Below are positions 28,752 through 40,545 of a stretch of DNA of 64,000 bases, piece by piece. The DNA comes from Nitzschia sp. pyKryTriq1. Its lineage: Eukaryota > Bacillariophyta > Bacillariophyceae > Bacillariales > Bacillariaceae. How positions within the stretch are numbered: position 1 is the first letter of the stretch; each line of letters begins with the position of its first letter. Both the position numbers and the translations under genes were made by a program. The stretch lies in assembly GCA_956465555.1 (NCBI GenBank), contig OY101118.1, positions 2,625,751 to 2,689,750 on the forward strand. Reading direction: 5' to 3'. The notes below the pieces were generated by a model. It was not told the DNA's origin. It made no database searches and was given only the letters and a program-made list of their open reading frames with translations.

Positions 28752-30222
28752 CCTTGCGAAAGGCTGTCCGTCCCAAGATGATTTGCAAGATTAATGGAAA
28801 ACGTTCTGTTGTTTCAAGGCCATCGCTTGGTGGCCAATTTTGTTGATCGGTTGTGAAGGGATTCACGAAAATCTGCTGTACACGACAGACCAGTCGTCCC
28901 TGCTCGAATTTTCGGCAGCACTATCATAATAGACGTGCCCAACGCTCTAATTGATATATATGTGTGAAAATTTTTGGGCTTATACAACAATGTAGGTTTT
29001 CATATGATTGAACACTAAACATACTCGCAAAAATTTTAGCCGGCCGTCTGATTTGGCGCCATTTTTCTGTTGGCAGCAGCAGGTATCTTTCCAGTCGTTC
29101 GTACTCCACACTCCAGACTCCAGACTCCAGACGCCACACCTCACAAGTATTCGTACTGTTGACAAAGAAACCAAAAAGAACTTGGCTTGGAGGAGACAGC
29201 TGTGTCCCAGCTTTGATTCCGCCTTTTTTCTTCTTAGTTGTTTCAGACATCTTGCTTTGAGAATCATGTTTGGTCTATCAAGATGAAAACCACCATCATG
29301 GACAATAATTCTAGTAGTAGAGCAGAGGAAAGAACTTGATAAAATTTTACTCCGGAAAGTCCGTTTGCACACGTCTGTCCATTGGCAGTAAGAGTTACAT
29401 TCTCAGTAAGAGTTTTACGGTAGCTTCAGACACCACCTGTAACTCTAAAAGAGAGTAGACTGTACCTTCATTATTTCCTATAGTTCTCTCTTATCATCAT
29501 TAACATACATCTTTTCAGAACAATGCCTCCGAAAACTTCATTCCAGTCCATCAGTCAGTCAGTCAGTCAGACAGACAAGAAACTGACGGAAGGACAGACG
29601 TTGTAGTGTCCCCATTATGATTTTTTGCAATAATAATATCTTCGCCATCATCCTCTATCTCCGCCTTGCTTGTCTATCCCTCGCTCCTGATGCGCGTGCC
29701 TTCTCGTCCATTTCCAATAAGTGTGGAAACCACGAATGAGGAAAATTTGTTCTGTGCCGATGTATTTAAAGGAAGAGTCGGCTTGAGATCATTATGATAT
29801 GCCCATTTTTCGTTCGCATGAAACGATGGCACGCACGCACGATGATACAAAGAAGCACTCACCTTTTCGGCATGATGCTGTCCATTGGCACCAAAATTGG
29901 AGGAACCGCAAGAGAAAAAACAACGATCATTTTTAAAAGTTGCAACGACACATCAAAAGATAAGAGGGAAAAGATTAGCCACAAAAAAAGAGTGAGTTAC
30001 TTGCTCTCGAAAAAGGACAATAATGTTGTGTAGTAGAGAGACGAGATGTGGGAAGTTGTTAATATTGCGCTCGATTGGGTCCCGACGGTGCGCGATGCTG
30101 GGCTATGTAGACAAGCTGTCGTGTGTTCGGATATTTCACCATTTGAAGCAGGAATCAGAGGTTTGCGTTGTGCACGTTCGTGTTTCGTGGGGGTTGCATA
30201 ATCGAAAAATAAGTAAGCTCAC
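28752..30222. other. Intergenic, about 1.5 kb
   Basis: No convincing gene. It has a (TCAG)n run at about 29549-29571 and three CCAGACT repeats at about 29115-29133. Open frames here are short and lack family features. Confidence 0.5.
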
Positions 30223-31370
30223 ATGATCGTACGTTTGCCCCGAACAACATCAACAAGAATGATTGGACAAGTGGGTCTCCTAATGTGGATTGCTGCGCCT
30301 CTAAACGGGGTGACTGCAAGTGAAAGTCTTCTTGGCTCCAACAGCAATGGCATCAAAGAGCTTTTGGACCAGATTTTGGGCAAGCTTGAGGTGCAGGATA
30401 AGAAGATCGAAGCCTTGAATCTGCGTATTGCCGAGCAGGATGAAATGATTGCCGGTCTTCAAGAAATGGTCGAGGATCATGCTTCTTACACACCCCGTCG
30501 TCTCATAAACGACGATGATTGCCTCCCAAAATATAATGCTACTCTCGGCTACTGCGTTTTTGATATGCCTATCAAGATTGCCAATGATACGGTGTTCGAT
30601 GGTGAAGTCTCGTTCAAAAATGAAACACACTTTGAAGAGATGGTCTATTTCGAAGAAGATGTGAGAACACTGAAAATATTCGTCGACTGCTGGTGGTTTT
30701 GTAATGCTGTTGAGGTCTTACCCCACGTATCGTCTTGCTTCGCTACTACAGGTCGAATTTAAAGACTCCACCTTATTTCTTGATGATGTCACAGTGGAAG
30801 GCAAGTCCTGACAAAAAAGTTGTCTATTGGTTCTCGTCCTGGCGACACGCTTTTGTTCCAATGTGCGATAAGCTAACAGCAATGTCAATTTTTGATCGTC
30901 TACTATCAGGACCGGATGACGATTCTTCCTCCGACGCCATTGAGTTTCTCGTTACGGGTAAGGTAGATGTGACGTACGAAGAAGACTCTATGCTCGTGGT
31001 AGATACCGACTCGCTTTTCCGGGGCGATGTTACCATTGCATGCGATGAGGATCGTCGCGCTCTTGAGGAAGACGAAAGCAACGCCGACGAGAAGGATGGA
31101 CTTTCCAGAGGCCACCTCAAGAAGCCTCGCCGACTCAGTCACGGTAGCCGCAAAAAGTGCAATACTCCAGAATTGCTTGCCAACGATGCTAGGATTGATG
31201 AAGTGCAAACTGATAAGCTGACTATCGCAGGCACAGACGCTGGCGTCGGCGATGGTCCAACCACGCTTGACAAAGATGGTCTCAATTTAGGTCAAGGAAC
31301 GATCGATACCAATGGGGGAGATATTGATAGTGATGGAGGTACCATTACGGATGGCACTTCTACACTTTAG
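30223..31370 (+). CDS. Secreted acidic repeat protein, three exons
   Basis: I read join(30223..30660,30752..30800,30910..31370), 315 aa. The first intron is GTGAGA...ACAG. The second appears to be a GC-AG intron (GCAAGT donor at 30801, acceptor CTATCAG ending 30909), the only solution I found that keeps frame. An inner ATG at 30259 may be the true start: MIGQVGLLMWIAAPLNGVTA is a good signal peptide. Next comes a short coiled coil (IKELLDQILGKLEVQDKKIEALNLRIAEQDEMIAGLQEM split over residues 45-85), then short repeated strands of the form VxFxxxTxFxxxVxxxxDV (for example FDGEVSFKNETHFEEMVYFEEDVEF), suggesting a beta-solenoid, and an Asp/Gly-rich end with repeated DGG. An extracellular or adhesive role is inferred. 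The family is not recognised. Confidence 0.6.
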
Positions 31371-31695
31371 ACTCAATACCAGAGGGCGACTACGTAACCT
31401 CATGACCAAACCGTGTAGTGTGAATCATAGTAGAGGTTAGTTGGCCAATTCTTTTGACTGCCCAAACAAGTACATACCAGATTGCCTAAAAAATGATGTT
31501 CACAACGGAACGATCAGTTGGCCATGGTGATCGTCACACCCGGTTTACCAGCCAACCCGCGAAAGCGATCTTGCCGAGGAGGAGTGGACCAGTATTACTT
31601 TGTATGAGCAGTGTGAGCTTTCCCATTATCAATGCCCATGAAACTCAATCCCTCTACCAGAGGATTGCGCTGCCATGCTGGTAGTTCTCCATTTT
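31371..31695. other. Convergent spacer
   Basis: About 325 bp between the repeat protein and the hydrolase 3' ends. Nothing recognisable. Confidence 0.5.
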
Positions 31696-33981
31696 TCAAC
31701 TTCGGATATCCATTGAAGATATGTTTGTGTGCGATTCCACTACTGCAATGTCATCTGTCGTTCCATGGCTTTCGTCGTCCACCGACATTAGTACCTGCCC
31801 TAGACCCAAATCATGGTCGCTCCTTGTCGTCACTCCGGTCTGTTGGAGGTTGTGAAGCTCGTCACAGGCCGCGACGAATCGAGCGGCTACATAATCGTTC
31901 ATGAAAGCCCAGGAATGGGGCCACCACCCCATGGGCCATCCCACATGACCCCCTGTCGATGTCAAGAAAAGAACAATGTTGTCCTGGGCTGCAATCAAAT
32001 TAGCAGGATACAAGGCGCTCCTGGGGTCATTGGCGGCATTGGTTCGCCACGTGGATAGTGGATCATCCAAAGCCTGTAATACCAAATGTGGGATAGGGAT
32101 GCGATGTCGACTGCCGGAGTTGTTGTTGTTGCCGGTACTACGGGTTGTTGGAGTAGCAACGCATCCGTTGTGGTAGGGCAGAATGGAACTCATCTCTGCA
32201 TAGAAATGAGTGAGATTGTCGTAGCCATTATACAAAACACCTGCATAAAAATCTGTGGCCTGGAACGATACATCCAATGTAAATATGGTCAAAGCAGTGA
32301 GACGCAACCATATCCAATTCTAATGATGCTTTAGGACTTTTGTCCTCCATTGACGACGTACCACTATATCTTGAGCACGAAGTAGATTTCGATAGTCTTC
32401 CCGTCCAAGTACTTGATGTAATCTCTTTCCCCATTTGCCGCGATAAAACATTTCTTTCATGTGCCCGGTGATGACACGCTGCCAGGTACGTCTAGAACGA
32501 TGGTAATCCTGTTGGTAGAGGGTACAAAGGGCTCCAGAAATGGAAACACTCACATCCAAGGCCACATCTTTCTCTGTCGAAACGTATCGATTCAATACAA
32601 TGGCGCCCATGCTGTATCCAACACCTGCCAGAGTTTGATGAGGGGCCAAGACTCGCTCTCTTAAGGTAGAGGCGGCGGCATGGGCGTCGATCACACGGAT
32701 TCCATTGAAAAACTGAGAACCAAGTGAAAACGGATACATACAGCGCCGTTCTCGAATGAGACAAAAGAAGATCATAGAACACTATTCATGAGCGCTCGAT
32801 GAAGCAAACATTGCTCTTACCGTCCATCCTTGAATGGGAGTATTCATAAGGCCTCGGGCCACCATGACGACGACAGTGGATCCAGCTTGAGTCCGGGCCG
32901 CCGCGAGATCCTTCACATAGCCTTCTTCGCTTCCCCCATTCAATCCATGAAGCACCAAATACAGGGGATTACTCGCATTATGACCACCACTCGGAGGAAA
33001 GGCGATATCCAATGCCACATACTCATCATCCACTGTAGGCAGCCAAACTCGATGGAACGTGGGAGCTTCAGGATGGTTCATGAGATAGGGTAGCCCCGTC
33101 CGAGCATCTCCGGTCCATTGCCATCGTGTGGCGACTTGAGAATAGTCAGGAAGCGTCTCTTTCCACCGTTCGACCACTTGAATAATAGCTATATTGTCGT
33201 GTTGATAGTAGATCCCAGGTTCCACATTGGTAGTGATTTCCGCCACGTCGTACAAGCCCCAGGGCGAAATGATCGAGCAAACGAGAAGCATCCCAAGGAC
33301 ACGCCAAAGAAACCAACTGGTGGAGGCGGAGCGCCCTTCTTGCAGCACCACGGTAGCCATGACTCCAATCAAAAGGACCGATGATACGAGCACCGCGCCG
33401 AATTTGCGACCTATTCCGAGAACGTACTGATCATCTGTCAGGATCAGCCACGAAAAGAAAAGTGTAAGGTGAAACAGAAGTTCGTTCGTCCAACAATCCC
33501 ATGGTGATGTTGTTGTAGTAGAGCTGCAGTAATGTTCTTGTTGTTTCTTTTGTTGTTGTTGCTGCTGCGATTGTTCCTCTTTGAATTTTGAATAAAGTAG
33601 CAATAGCAATAGTACTAGCACACCAATCGGAGCCAGATAGACCGCCAACAGGGCCGCGAACAGATACATTAGCGCCGCAAAGGGGGGAACGTGGTACCAA
33701 AATGCTGTGATGGCCGCTTCCAAGATATTCGGAGTCTTAAAGTCGTCGTCTGATGGAGGCCCCATGGGAGGAGCCGTTGGGCGTACCAGGAACTGGTCTG
33801 GATGAGTGCAAAATGGATGTGCGGACGGGAGACCGAGCTGGTTCATGAATTCCAAGGAATTTCGAGGGAGGTCTTTCCACTGCTCCTCACCGTTGGAAGA
33901 TAGCCCGAAGGAGGAGGACTGTGCTTCACAAAAGGCTTCCAAGGACCATGATGCAGCGACGTCCATGATTTGAGGTGTCAT
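31696..33981 (-). CDS. Membrane alpha/beta-hydrolase, ABHD1/3-like, three exons
   Basis: I read complement(join(31696..32259,32362..32712,32821..33981)), 691 aa; introns of 102 and 108 nt with GTACGT and GTAAGA donors. The N-terminal third carries several hydrophobic segments (ALMYLFAALLAVYLAPIGVL, LLFHLTLFFSWLIL, LVSSVLLIGVMATVV, VLGMLLVCSIISPW), so it is an integral membrane protein. The hydrolase domain follows: LYLVLHGLNGGSEEGYV, GVGYSMGAIVLNRYV with the GxSxG nucleophile, LQALDDPLS with the acid, and TSTGGHVGW with the histidine, giving a complete catalytic triad. NTPIQGWT matches the conserved Arg/Gly-Trp segment of the ABHD1/3/YheT group, whose members act on acyl lipids. The exact substrate is unknown. 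A Gln-rich loop (encoded near 33540-33580) separates membrane segments. Confidence 0.88.
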
Positions 33982-34466
33982 TTAATAAAACGAGTGAGAA
34001 AAGAACTGGCGGCTCGATGGATCCAAGATGAACAATTATATGCCGATGGATCAATTTTAATTGCTGGGTGGGTTGAGGTTGTTTGCTGTTGTTGGATTTG
34101 TTAGCGTAGCATGATGATGATTCATCGATGGGCAACCATCAACCCTCTGGAGCGGTATCCACATCATTCTTTCTTCGTGCCTCTAAATTATCTGACGCTT
34201 TGGCACGAGTTCGCGTTCTCGCGACACCTCGATGCGTTCGGGTTCTCAACACCCCAACGACACACGACATTCCAACCGGCGAGCTCATTATTTATTATTT
34301 TTAACATTTTCACTTGATCCAGTTTTCTTGTCATTGCGTGTTGCACCCCCGCCCGACAGTACATTGACGGCTATGAGTCCCTTCCAATGCAAACTTTGCC
34401 ATTTTAGGAATATCCAAGGGCGGGATCCACGAGCGTCTCTCTCTACTTCCGGTATTAGCTACGGTA

Positions 34467-34612
34467 GACTACCGGTACGGGTACAGTACATACAATAAGT
34501 GCCGGTACACTCTCTCTCCTTCTGGTAAACGTACCTGGTACAAGTACCTACCGGTACGTACCTGTACCGTACGGTACTCTCTGCTACCACCGGTACGGTA
34601 CCAGGTACAAGG
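34467..34612. promoter_or_regulatory. GTAC-palindrome cluster
   Basis: About 145 bp with repeated ACCGGTAC, GGTACGGGTAC, CGTACCTGGTAC, TACCGGTACGTACC and CCGGTACGGTACC. It is one of the densest clusters in the window, about 490 bp upstream of the hydrolase start and 160-300 bp before the candidate RNA. Confidence 0.4.
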
Positions 34613-34799
34613 AGCATTCGGGGAAACGTACGAAGCCAGACGTTCCAAGTATTCTGGCGCGCATTGCTCCACTCACCCCTTAGGTAACTCTGTCGTCGGT
34701 GTGTTGGAATGTATGGCGCAGGAAGGCGCGCATGCATACACTTCCGGGTACTTGAATATCGTAGCAAGGTTTATAAAAGAGATGCCCACCTACGAGAGG

Positions 34800-34945
34800 G
34801 AACGTTAGTTGCTTAGCCGGCTAATACGGGTGCGAATCCTGTAGTTTCTATTGGAGAAACACAGGAGATAACGTGGTCTGGATGTCGTAGGGTGGGACGG
34901 AATCTCAACATGGTAGAAACTACGTGGATTATACGTAGTTGAGTG
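34800..34945 (+). ncRNA. Candidate structured RNA with alternative helices
   Basis: TATAAAA at about 34772-34778 lies some 25-30 bp upstream. Helix A pairs 34837-34842/34844-34849 with 34855-34866 (twelve pairs, one bulged A, loop ATTGG). Helix B pairs GTAGTTTCTA (34841-34850) with TAGAAACTAC (34914-34923). Helix C pairs AACTACGT (34918-34925) with ACGTAGTT (34933-34940). A and B share bases, and B and C share bases, so only A+C or B can form. A T-arm-like ACGGG-TGCGAAT-CCTGT occurs at 34826-34842. No known RNA family was recognised and expression is unproven. Confidence 0.35.
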
Positions 34946-34965
34946 GTACATACTGCTTCAGAGGT

Positions 34966-35259
34966 TCACGGAATAAGAAGGTTTTGGAACGGTAGTGAAG
35001 GATCGAAGCCCTCCCCCCACGCTCGCTTGGCACTGCTGATGCCGAGGATCTTCGAGCAAACGCGGCAGGCAAATTGACCGAGCCACTTGGTGAACTTCAG
35101 AGAATTTTTCATGTGCCACATGTGTGACCGGTTTCCAACTAAATTCTCTGACTTCCAGATGTGCTCTCGGTTGGCGTATGGGCCGGATCGAGAGTGGAAA
35201 TCGGTATATTCCTGGCTACAGGAATATTTTCCAAAGAACGATGACACCAAAGAACGCAT
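34966..35259 (-). pseudogene. Fragment resembling the C-terminal part of a transposase-like protein
   Basis: A 97 aa frame with HMWHMKNSLKFTKWLGQFACRVCSKILGISSAKRAWGE. The segment ending in a Cys/Ser-rich turn and SAxRxWGE recalls the hAT-like dimerisation region found in diatom repeat proteins (KxLGIGAAERSWGD type, from memory). No start context and no further domain, so it is at most a relic. The opposite strand also has a short open frame without family features. Confidence 0.35.
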
Positions 35260-35968
35260 TCTAGCTGCTGCTGAGGTCGGATGAATACAAAATCATCCCA
35301 CCCGATTATGGTTGATGGTTGACAACAATGACGAAAGTAGAAATAATGAGTACCGGTAGGGTCGGAGGGAGATGGAAAACAGAAATTACGAATTATCGAG
35401 GCAAGATGAGTTGCAGCATGCGTTGGGTCATCGTCGCATCGGCACTTCAACAAGAAGCGATGACCACCCAATCACACATCACGGCTCCCATGACTCACGA
35501 CCGACGGCCAGACTATCTGACCAAATCAATTCGCCATCGACCCTTTTTGGGGCGATTCCGATTGGAGTTAATAACTTGTACATTATCTTCCACAACATTG
35601 GAAGATAAGAATAATTGTTGGGATATACGTGAATATAATATATATTTTTTTGAAATTATTCAGACATGAAGGAAGCATTTGGAAAGGGCATATGTATCAT
35701 CCTAAACACAAAGGCCAGTTCTGGTGCTCGTACTCGCGCACTCTTTCTAAGAAGAGAGAGAGCGTGCGAGCAGTAAATCCAAGGTAAATCCTTCAACTCA
35801 TTTTTTTATGAAATGGCTGTTTCGTCGCAGAAAAGAAAAACTCTTTCGTTTTCCATACAGTACTTGTAGTGTCTTCTATTATCATTCAAATAGAAGTACA
35901 GTCAACTATCATACCGGCCTCGGATACTCTTAGTATACAAGTACAAGAGCAGTAGTTAAGACACTGAA

Positions 35969-38900
35969 TTGATCATGAAGTGTTGTGTCGGGAGCGGCGG
36001 AACCAAACCAAAATCAACAAGGTTGGTGCTGGCTGGTGGTCGTGCTGGTGCTCTTCTGCTGGTGCTGCGTTTGTTGGTTGTGGTGGAGATCACTGCCGCC
36101 ATTGCTGGTGGTGGACCACGAACATTCGGACGCGATTTAAAAGAGCGCTATGATACGGGCGAGCAGTGGACGACCTTGCAAACTGGGGTCGAGTTTCAAC
36201 CAGCTGCCGAGCTTTCTCCGTTGGCTATGGAGCATTTGCGACGGTTGACCACCAGCAGTGCTGAGACGAATAATACAGCAGATGCTACGGGTGAATACAA
36301 CTCGCCCTATCACAAACTCTTTGTGGATGGAAGGTAAGAAAGTTTCGCCGCTTGTTGCTGCTTGGCCAACTATTATTCTTCGTCCTCTGACTCACTCGTC
36401 CTCGTCGCACCGCCGCCATTCTCCTCCTCTCTTCGTCGTCATTTTTAAAAAGTGAAACGTATTACGACGAGTATGCTCAAGCTTGGCGTGCGCTGGGGTT
36501 CTATATCGATTGCGATTACTGTGAATACAGTGATGATGGCCAAGACGACGAGTCAAATTGCTGGTGGAATAACATGAAAACCAACGACACCGACAATCGA
36601 GACACTGGATGTCGGCGATTCCTCATGTGGGCAGCGGTGAGTTCTCTCGTACATAGCAACAATGCATCACCATGCTACCGGAGCAGCGGTATCTTCAGCA
36701 TCAGGAGCAATGCCGATTACATTGATTCTCATCATCATCCTTTTTTCTTCTTGCTTGCGTTGTGATTACTACTCCGTCTTGATGACGATGACAGTATGTT
36801 GATGAAGGGTACTCCGGCATGGGCGTTGGAGAGTACAAATACTATGATCGCAAGAGTGAATCATGGGACGACACCGCATGCAAATACTATGGAAACTGGA
36901 CCACACGATGTATGCCGATGGACTGTCATTTATCAGATACCCACTTTTCTCTCTTAGGATTCTTCCGCGAGCCCAACTACGATGAATGGATGGAGCAGCT
37001 TTTCAAACACGAAGGTGACTGTCTATGGGACGACGAAGAGTACCGTTTCATGCAAGGCGACCGTGATGCTTGGCCCCAAGGATGCGTCAACACTATCTTC
37101 CGAGATGAACGCACAAATAATACGATCCGATATGCTATTAAGCCAGCTCCCTACGGTGATATGGATATTGGTCTGTACACGGACGGAGGCTGCGTAGAGG
37201 AGTACACTGGATCCTTGGCAGCTGAAGAGATCCTGCGTACTATGATTTGTGATGGTTACGTTGATGGTGGCGAGGATGATTTTGTCGCCAATTGGTTATG
37301 CTCGACCAACAAGACATACTATGATTACAACTATGCAAAGTATGTTTCGATGGAGGATGCTGATGACCATCATGAACGGAAGGGCAATATTTGGAGCTTG
37401 GAAGAGTATCTGGCAAAATGGAATGATGCTTTTGACGTTTACAGTAAGTAGTGCTGACCTTATGTGGTGACATTGCGCTCGCTTTAAAAAGGGTTGCTCA
37501 CCTTTGTTCTTGGGCTGTCACCACCAGAACAATGCCAGCCCTGCAAAACATATGACTTGACGCACATTGTGGCAGGCAAAGGATATCAAAAGAATGCAAC
37601 AGGGAATCGATACAACAATGGTCAGCAGAGGGATCACGACGACGAGGATAATCAAGAACAGGATTCATTCCACTGCCATGATGATGCTGGTTACGACGAT
37701 GTCAATCAAGTAAGTGGTGGTTCGATTCGTCCTGCTATATTCGGACGACTACTACATTGCATTGGTGCACCATTGTTGGTGTGTGTTGTAATCATTTGAA
37801 TCTCTCTGAATTGTGCTTGTGGTCCGCCCGCACTTATCCTCCTCCACTGCATCTTGCTAGTGCATGAAATTCAGAACCAAAACCAAAATGATGACAGCAT
37901 ACTGGCGGGACATTGAACTGGCCGCATCTCAAGGAACCATCGAAGCCGTCCAGCTTCCTGGTTTGAAGGGTACATTCAAGACTGGCAAGGGTCTCCTTGA
38001 GCGTAAACGCGATACATATTATCAATCGGGCTCCGTCGCTCTTCTTGTCTTTTCGGTCGTCATATTTGCTGCTTCATTGTATCGTTGTTGCAAGGTTCTT
38101 CTTATAAACAATGGAGACCACGATGCGAAGCAGAATTTGACACAGCCCCTTGTTCCGAAGTTTTCGAAGATTTCGTTTGCAAATTCGAACAGTGGTGCAT
38201 CCGAAAAACCATTGGGTAAATTGAGTTTTCCTCTTACCTTGGCCTTTTCGAAACCAAAAACCAGCGACGCTGGTCTTGAGCGTTCAAACCAACGGAAAGA
38301 CAGCACGAGTGGGAGTGAGGAAGTAGCTCCACCGCCGAATGGTTCGGGGAAGCTAAAGCATCAGGGGTCGTCGTCTGTGAAGCATGAGGGCGCGATTCTC
38401 TCAGAATCGACCAACGGTGCGGCCGACCAGCAATCGCTGGATGAGCTTGGCTTTTCATTCGACTCGCAGGGTTCTTTCTGGAAACCACAGAACAACGACG
38501 CTGCTCTTCTACCAGGACCCACGAATGGTTTGCGGAAGATAGGGCAGGAATCTTCGTCTACGAAGCATGTGAGCACGATTCGCTCAGAATCGTCCAATGA
38601 TGCGGCCAAACAGCAATCCTTAGATAAGCTGGGCTTTTCATTCGACCCGCAGGGTTCTTTCTGGAAACCACAGAACAGCGACGCTGCTCTTTCACCAGAA
38701 CTCGCTGTAGCACCACACGACTCTTCACGGAAGGGTAAGCGGTTTCCCTTGGCCTCCCTACTTAGTGCAATCTCCCAGAAATCGGCCAAGAACGACTGCA
38801 ATGCCACATGCGGAAGCAATGGAGCAGCCCCGACTTCCCTGAACGGTTCAAATATCTCCCTTCCTTCGTCGCCCCCGAACCCAACAGAAGCTGCCGAAGC

Positions 38901-39660
38901 TTCAAGCGAGCGAGATGAACCCTCCTCACTCGCGCAGACTACTAGTGACACAAGGGTTCCAGGTCCCTCTCTCCCGAAAGACACGACAGGACGAGTTTCC
39001 AAGGGTACACGAGATGGAGAAACGTCTCCGAAGGGCAGCCCGAAGATTGCATGTCCTCCTTTGCCAAAACAAATGGATGCTTCTCATGGTGCATCCGCGA
39101 CAAATGCAAGAATTTCAACCATTTGTAGCCCTTCTCCACCTGCTCAAATGTCCGCTCCGAATGCTACAAGAGATCCGCCAGCTGCAGGAATATCCTCTTC
39201 TCCACGTCGTGATTCGATGACGATTCCACGACCCTCGTCGCCTGCTCAGCAAAGGATGTACAAGTACTCTTCCAATCCCACACGTGGGCGGAGTGGGAGA
39301 TTCTCGCCGCCTCGTAGTTCAAAGAAGATTTCGCCACCTTCCTCACCAAAGGATCCTACGAAGTCCCCCACTGCCACACTTGGGCGAAATGGACGCTCCC
39401 CTTCTTCGCGACGCCGCCAGAGTTCGCACCCCTCGTCACCAAGAAATCTCCAAGCCGCCGATACCACAGCGCCCAATACTGAGTATGTGGGTATTTTGGA
39501 TCTGCTTGGTATCCCACAGGATAGGGGACATCGTCGTAAGAGTTCTTCGCGGCCTTCTTCACCGAAACACAGGCAACATCTCACTTCCACACCGCAAGTG
39601 AAAAATGGTTCCAAGAAGATCTCGCGCCGTCCCACTTCACCCAACCAATTGCCTTCTTAG
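35969..39660 (+). CDS. Single-pass membrane protein with Cys-rich ectodomain and long Ser/Pro tail, five exons
   Basis: I read join(35969..36333,36453..36636,36795..37443,37528..37709,37861..39660), 1059 aa; introns of 119, 158, 84 and 151 nt, all GT-AG and frame-keeping. A hydrophobic leader (ALLLVLRLLVVVEITAAIA) starts the protein. The lumenal/extracellular part contains ETYYDEYAQAWRALGFYIDCDYC, an extended Cys/Tyr/Trp-rich region, and the pair QCQPCKTYDL and NQCMKFRTKTKM flanking it. These Cys-bearing motifs are typical of a large diatom secreted/membrane family of unknown function. One transmembrane helix (SVALLVFSVVIFAASLYRCC) follows at roughly residue 515-535. The remaining about 520 aa is a Ser/Pro/Lys-rich, presumably cytosolic tail with a 61 aa tandem duplication and many SP or PSSPK motifs, likely phosphorylated. 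The function is unknown. Confidence 0.78.
38331..38696 (+). repeat. In-frame tandem duplication, 183 bp unit
   Basis: Two adjacent 183 bp copies inside the tail exon; both encode SESxxxAAxQQSLDxLGFSFD and QGSFWKPQN. They differ at scattered sites, so this is not a very recent event. The exact edges are approximate. Confidence 0.8.
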
Positions 39661-40011
39661 AGGACATAATCCATAGTGCAAGATCACCACCTTTGTGTGG
39701 TACGAGTAAACCCAAATTCCTAGCGACTAAATTAGCGAGGAGATTGTAGACCGCCGTTTCGTTGAAAGAAATAATGAGTCATGTTTATGGGAGGTGATCA
39801 ACATCGCTGTTTCCGAGCAGTTCCTTGGGGTGCTCGTTAGATGATGATAGTCACTAAGGTTCCAGCAGCCGCAAGAAACTCGCAAAGCTTGCCCATCACA
39901 ACTTTTGTTCGAATTTGAACCTGTCGCCGAACAAACCAATAACCAATCATAATCATATATCGTCGTCAAGGAAACTTACAGCACGCTTTGTCCTTGGGCT
40001 GAACGATTTTT
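39661..40011. other. Convergent spacer
   Basis: About 350 bp, no gene, no repeat of note. Confidence 0.5.
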
Positions 40012-40545
40012 TCACGCATCAAAGTCTTCGTTTTCTTGACGTAGTAGAATCATAATCTTGTCTTCCAAAGTGTCACACGTTTCCGAAAGGTCTTGATTGT
40101 GGCTCCGCAAAGCAGTACTGTATCCAATAAGTTTCTCTAAAGTAACGGCTTCATTTTTCTGAATCCACTCACTCTCCCTTTTTTCATTTTCTATCATTCC
40201 ACTCATCGTTCTAATTTGATGATGCAGCTCTAAATGTTCTTTTCTCAATGATAAGACTAGAGTTGCGTTCTTCTGAGAAGTCTTGATGCAGTCTCCGTTG
40301 CTGTTGTTGACACTGTTAGCACCCTTTTCCTTCCCTCGAGTTGTGGAAGCTGTAACTGTTTCCGTGGTGTTCGTGGTACTCTCGTCGTCGTCGCGACTCG
40401 CTGCATTCGATGCCGTCCATTCGGAAATTTTGGAAAGTTTTCCTCCCCGCTGGTGGTCGAAAGGATCTTCCTGCTTGCTGCTACCCTTTCTCTCTGTTGG
40501 AGAAAGGGAGCGAGACCGCACTCGAATCCCTTGCACGTGAAACAT
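40012..40545 (-). CDS. Small coiled-coil protein, unknown
   Basis: 177 aa, single exon. The first half is Ser/Thr/Asp-rich, with an RSRSLSPTERKGSSK segment. The second half (about residues 95-170) is predicted to be helical and coiled-coil forming (LVLSLRKEHLELHHQIRTM, LEKLIGYSTALRSHNQDLSE, LEDKIMILLRQENE). No targeting signal or known domain is visible. The codon pattern is consistent with a real frame, but support is limited to length and coiled-coil character. ACCGGTACG lies about 110 bp upstream of the start. Confidence 0.5.
   Translation of the reverse strand: MFHVQGIRVRSRSLSPTERKGSSKQEDPFDHQRGGKLSKISEWTASNAASRDDDESTTNTTETVTASTTRGKEKGANSVNNSNGDCIKTSQKNATLVLSLRKEHLELHHQIRTMSGMIENEKRESEWIQKNEAVTLEKLIGYSTALRSHNQDLSETCDTLEDKIMILLRQENEDFDA

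Larger units (their letters stand above)
33982..35968. other. Gene-poor 2 kb stretch
   Basis: Holds a strong GTAC cluster (34467-34612), a candidate structured RNA behind a TATA box (34772-34945), and a transposase-like scrap on the minus strand (34966-35259). The remainder (35280-35968) has only short frames; (CT/AG)-rich and CTCTTTC-type runs occur near 35735-35770. Confidence 0.5.

Noticed and set aside
34826-34850. tRNA gene suggested by a T-arm-like ACGGG-TGCGAAT-CCTGT
   Set aside because: No acceptor stem, D-arm or anticodon arm in normal order; a permuted tRNA was considered but the 5' half does not fold.
38361-39002. 213 aa minus-strand frame
   Set aside because: Antisense of the repetitive Ser/Pro tail; its repeats simply mirror the 61 aa duplication.
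39246-39644. 132 aa minus-strand frame
   Set aside because: Antisense of the low-complexity tail exon.
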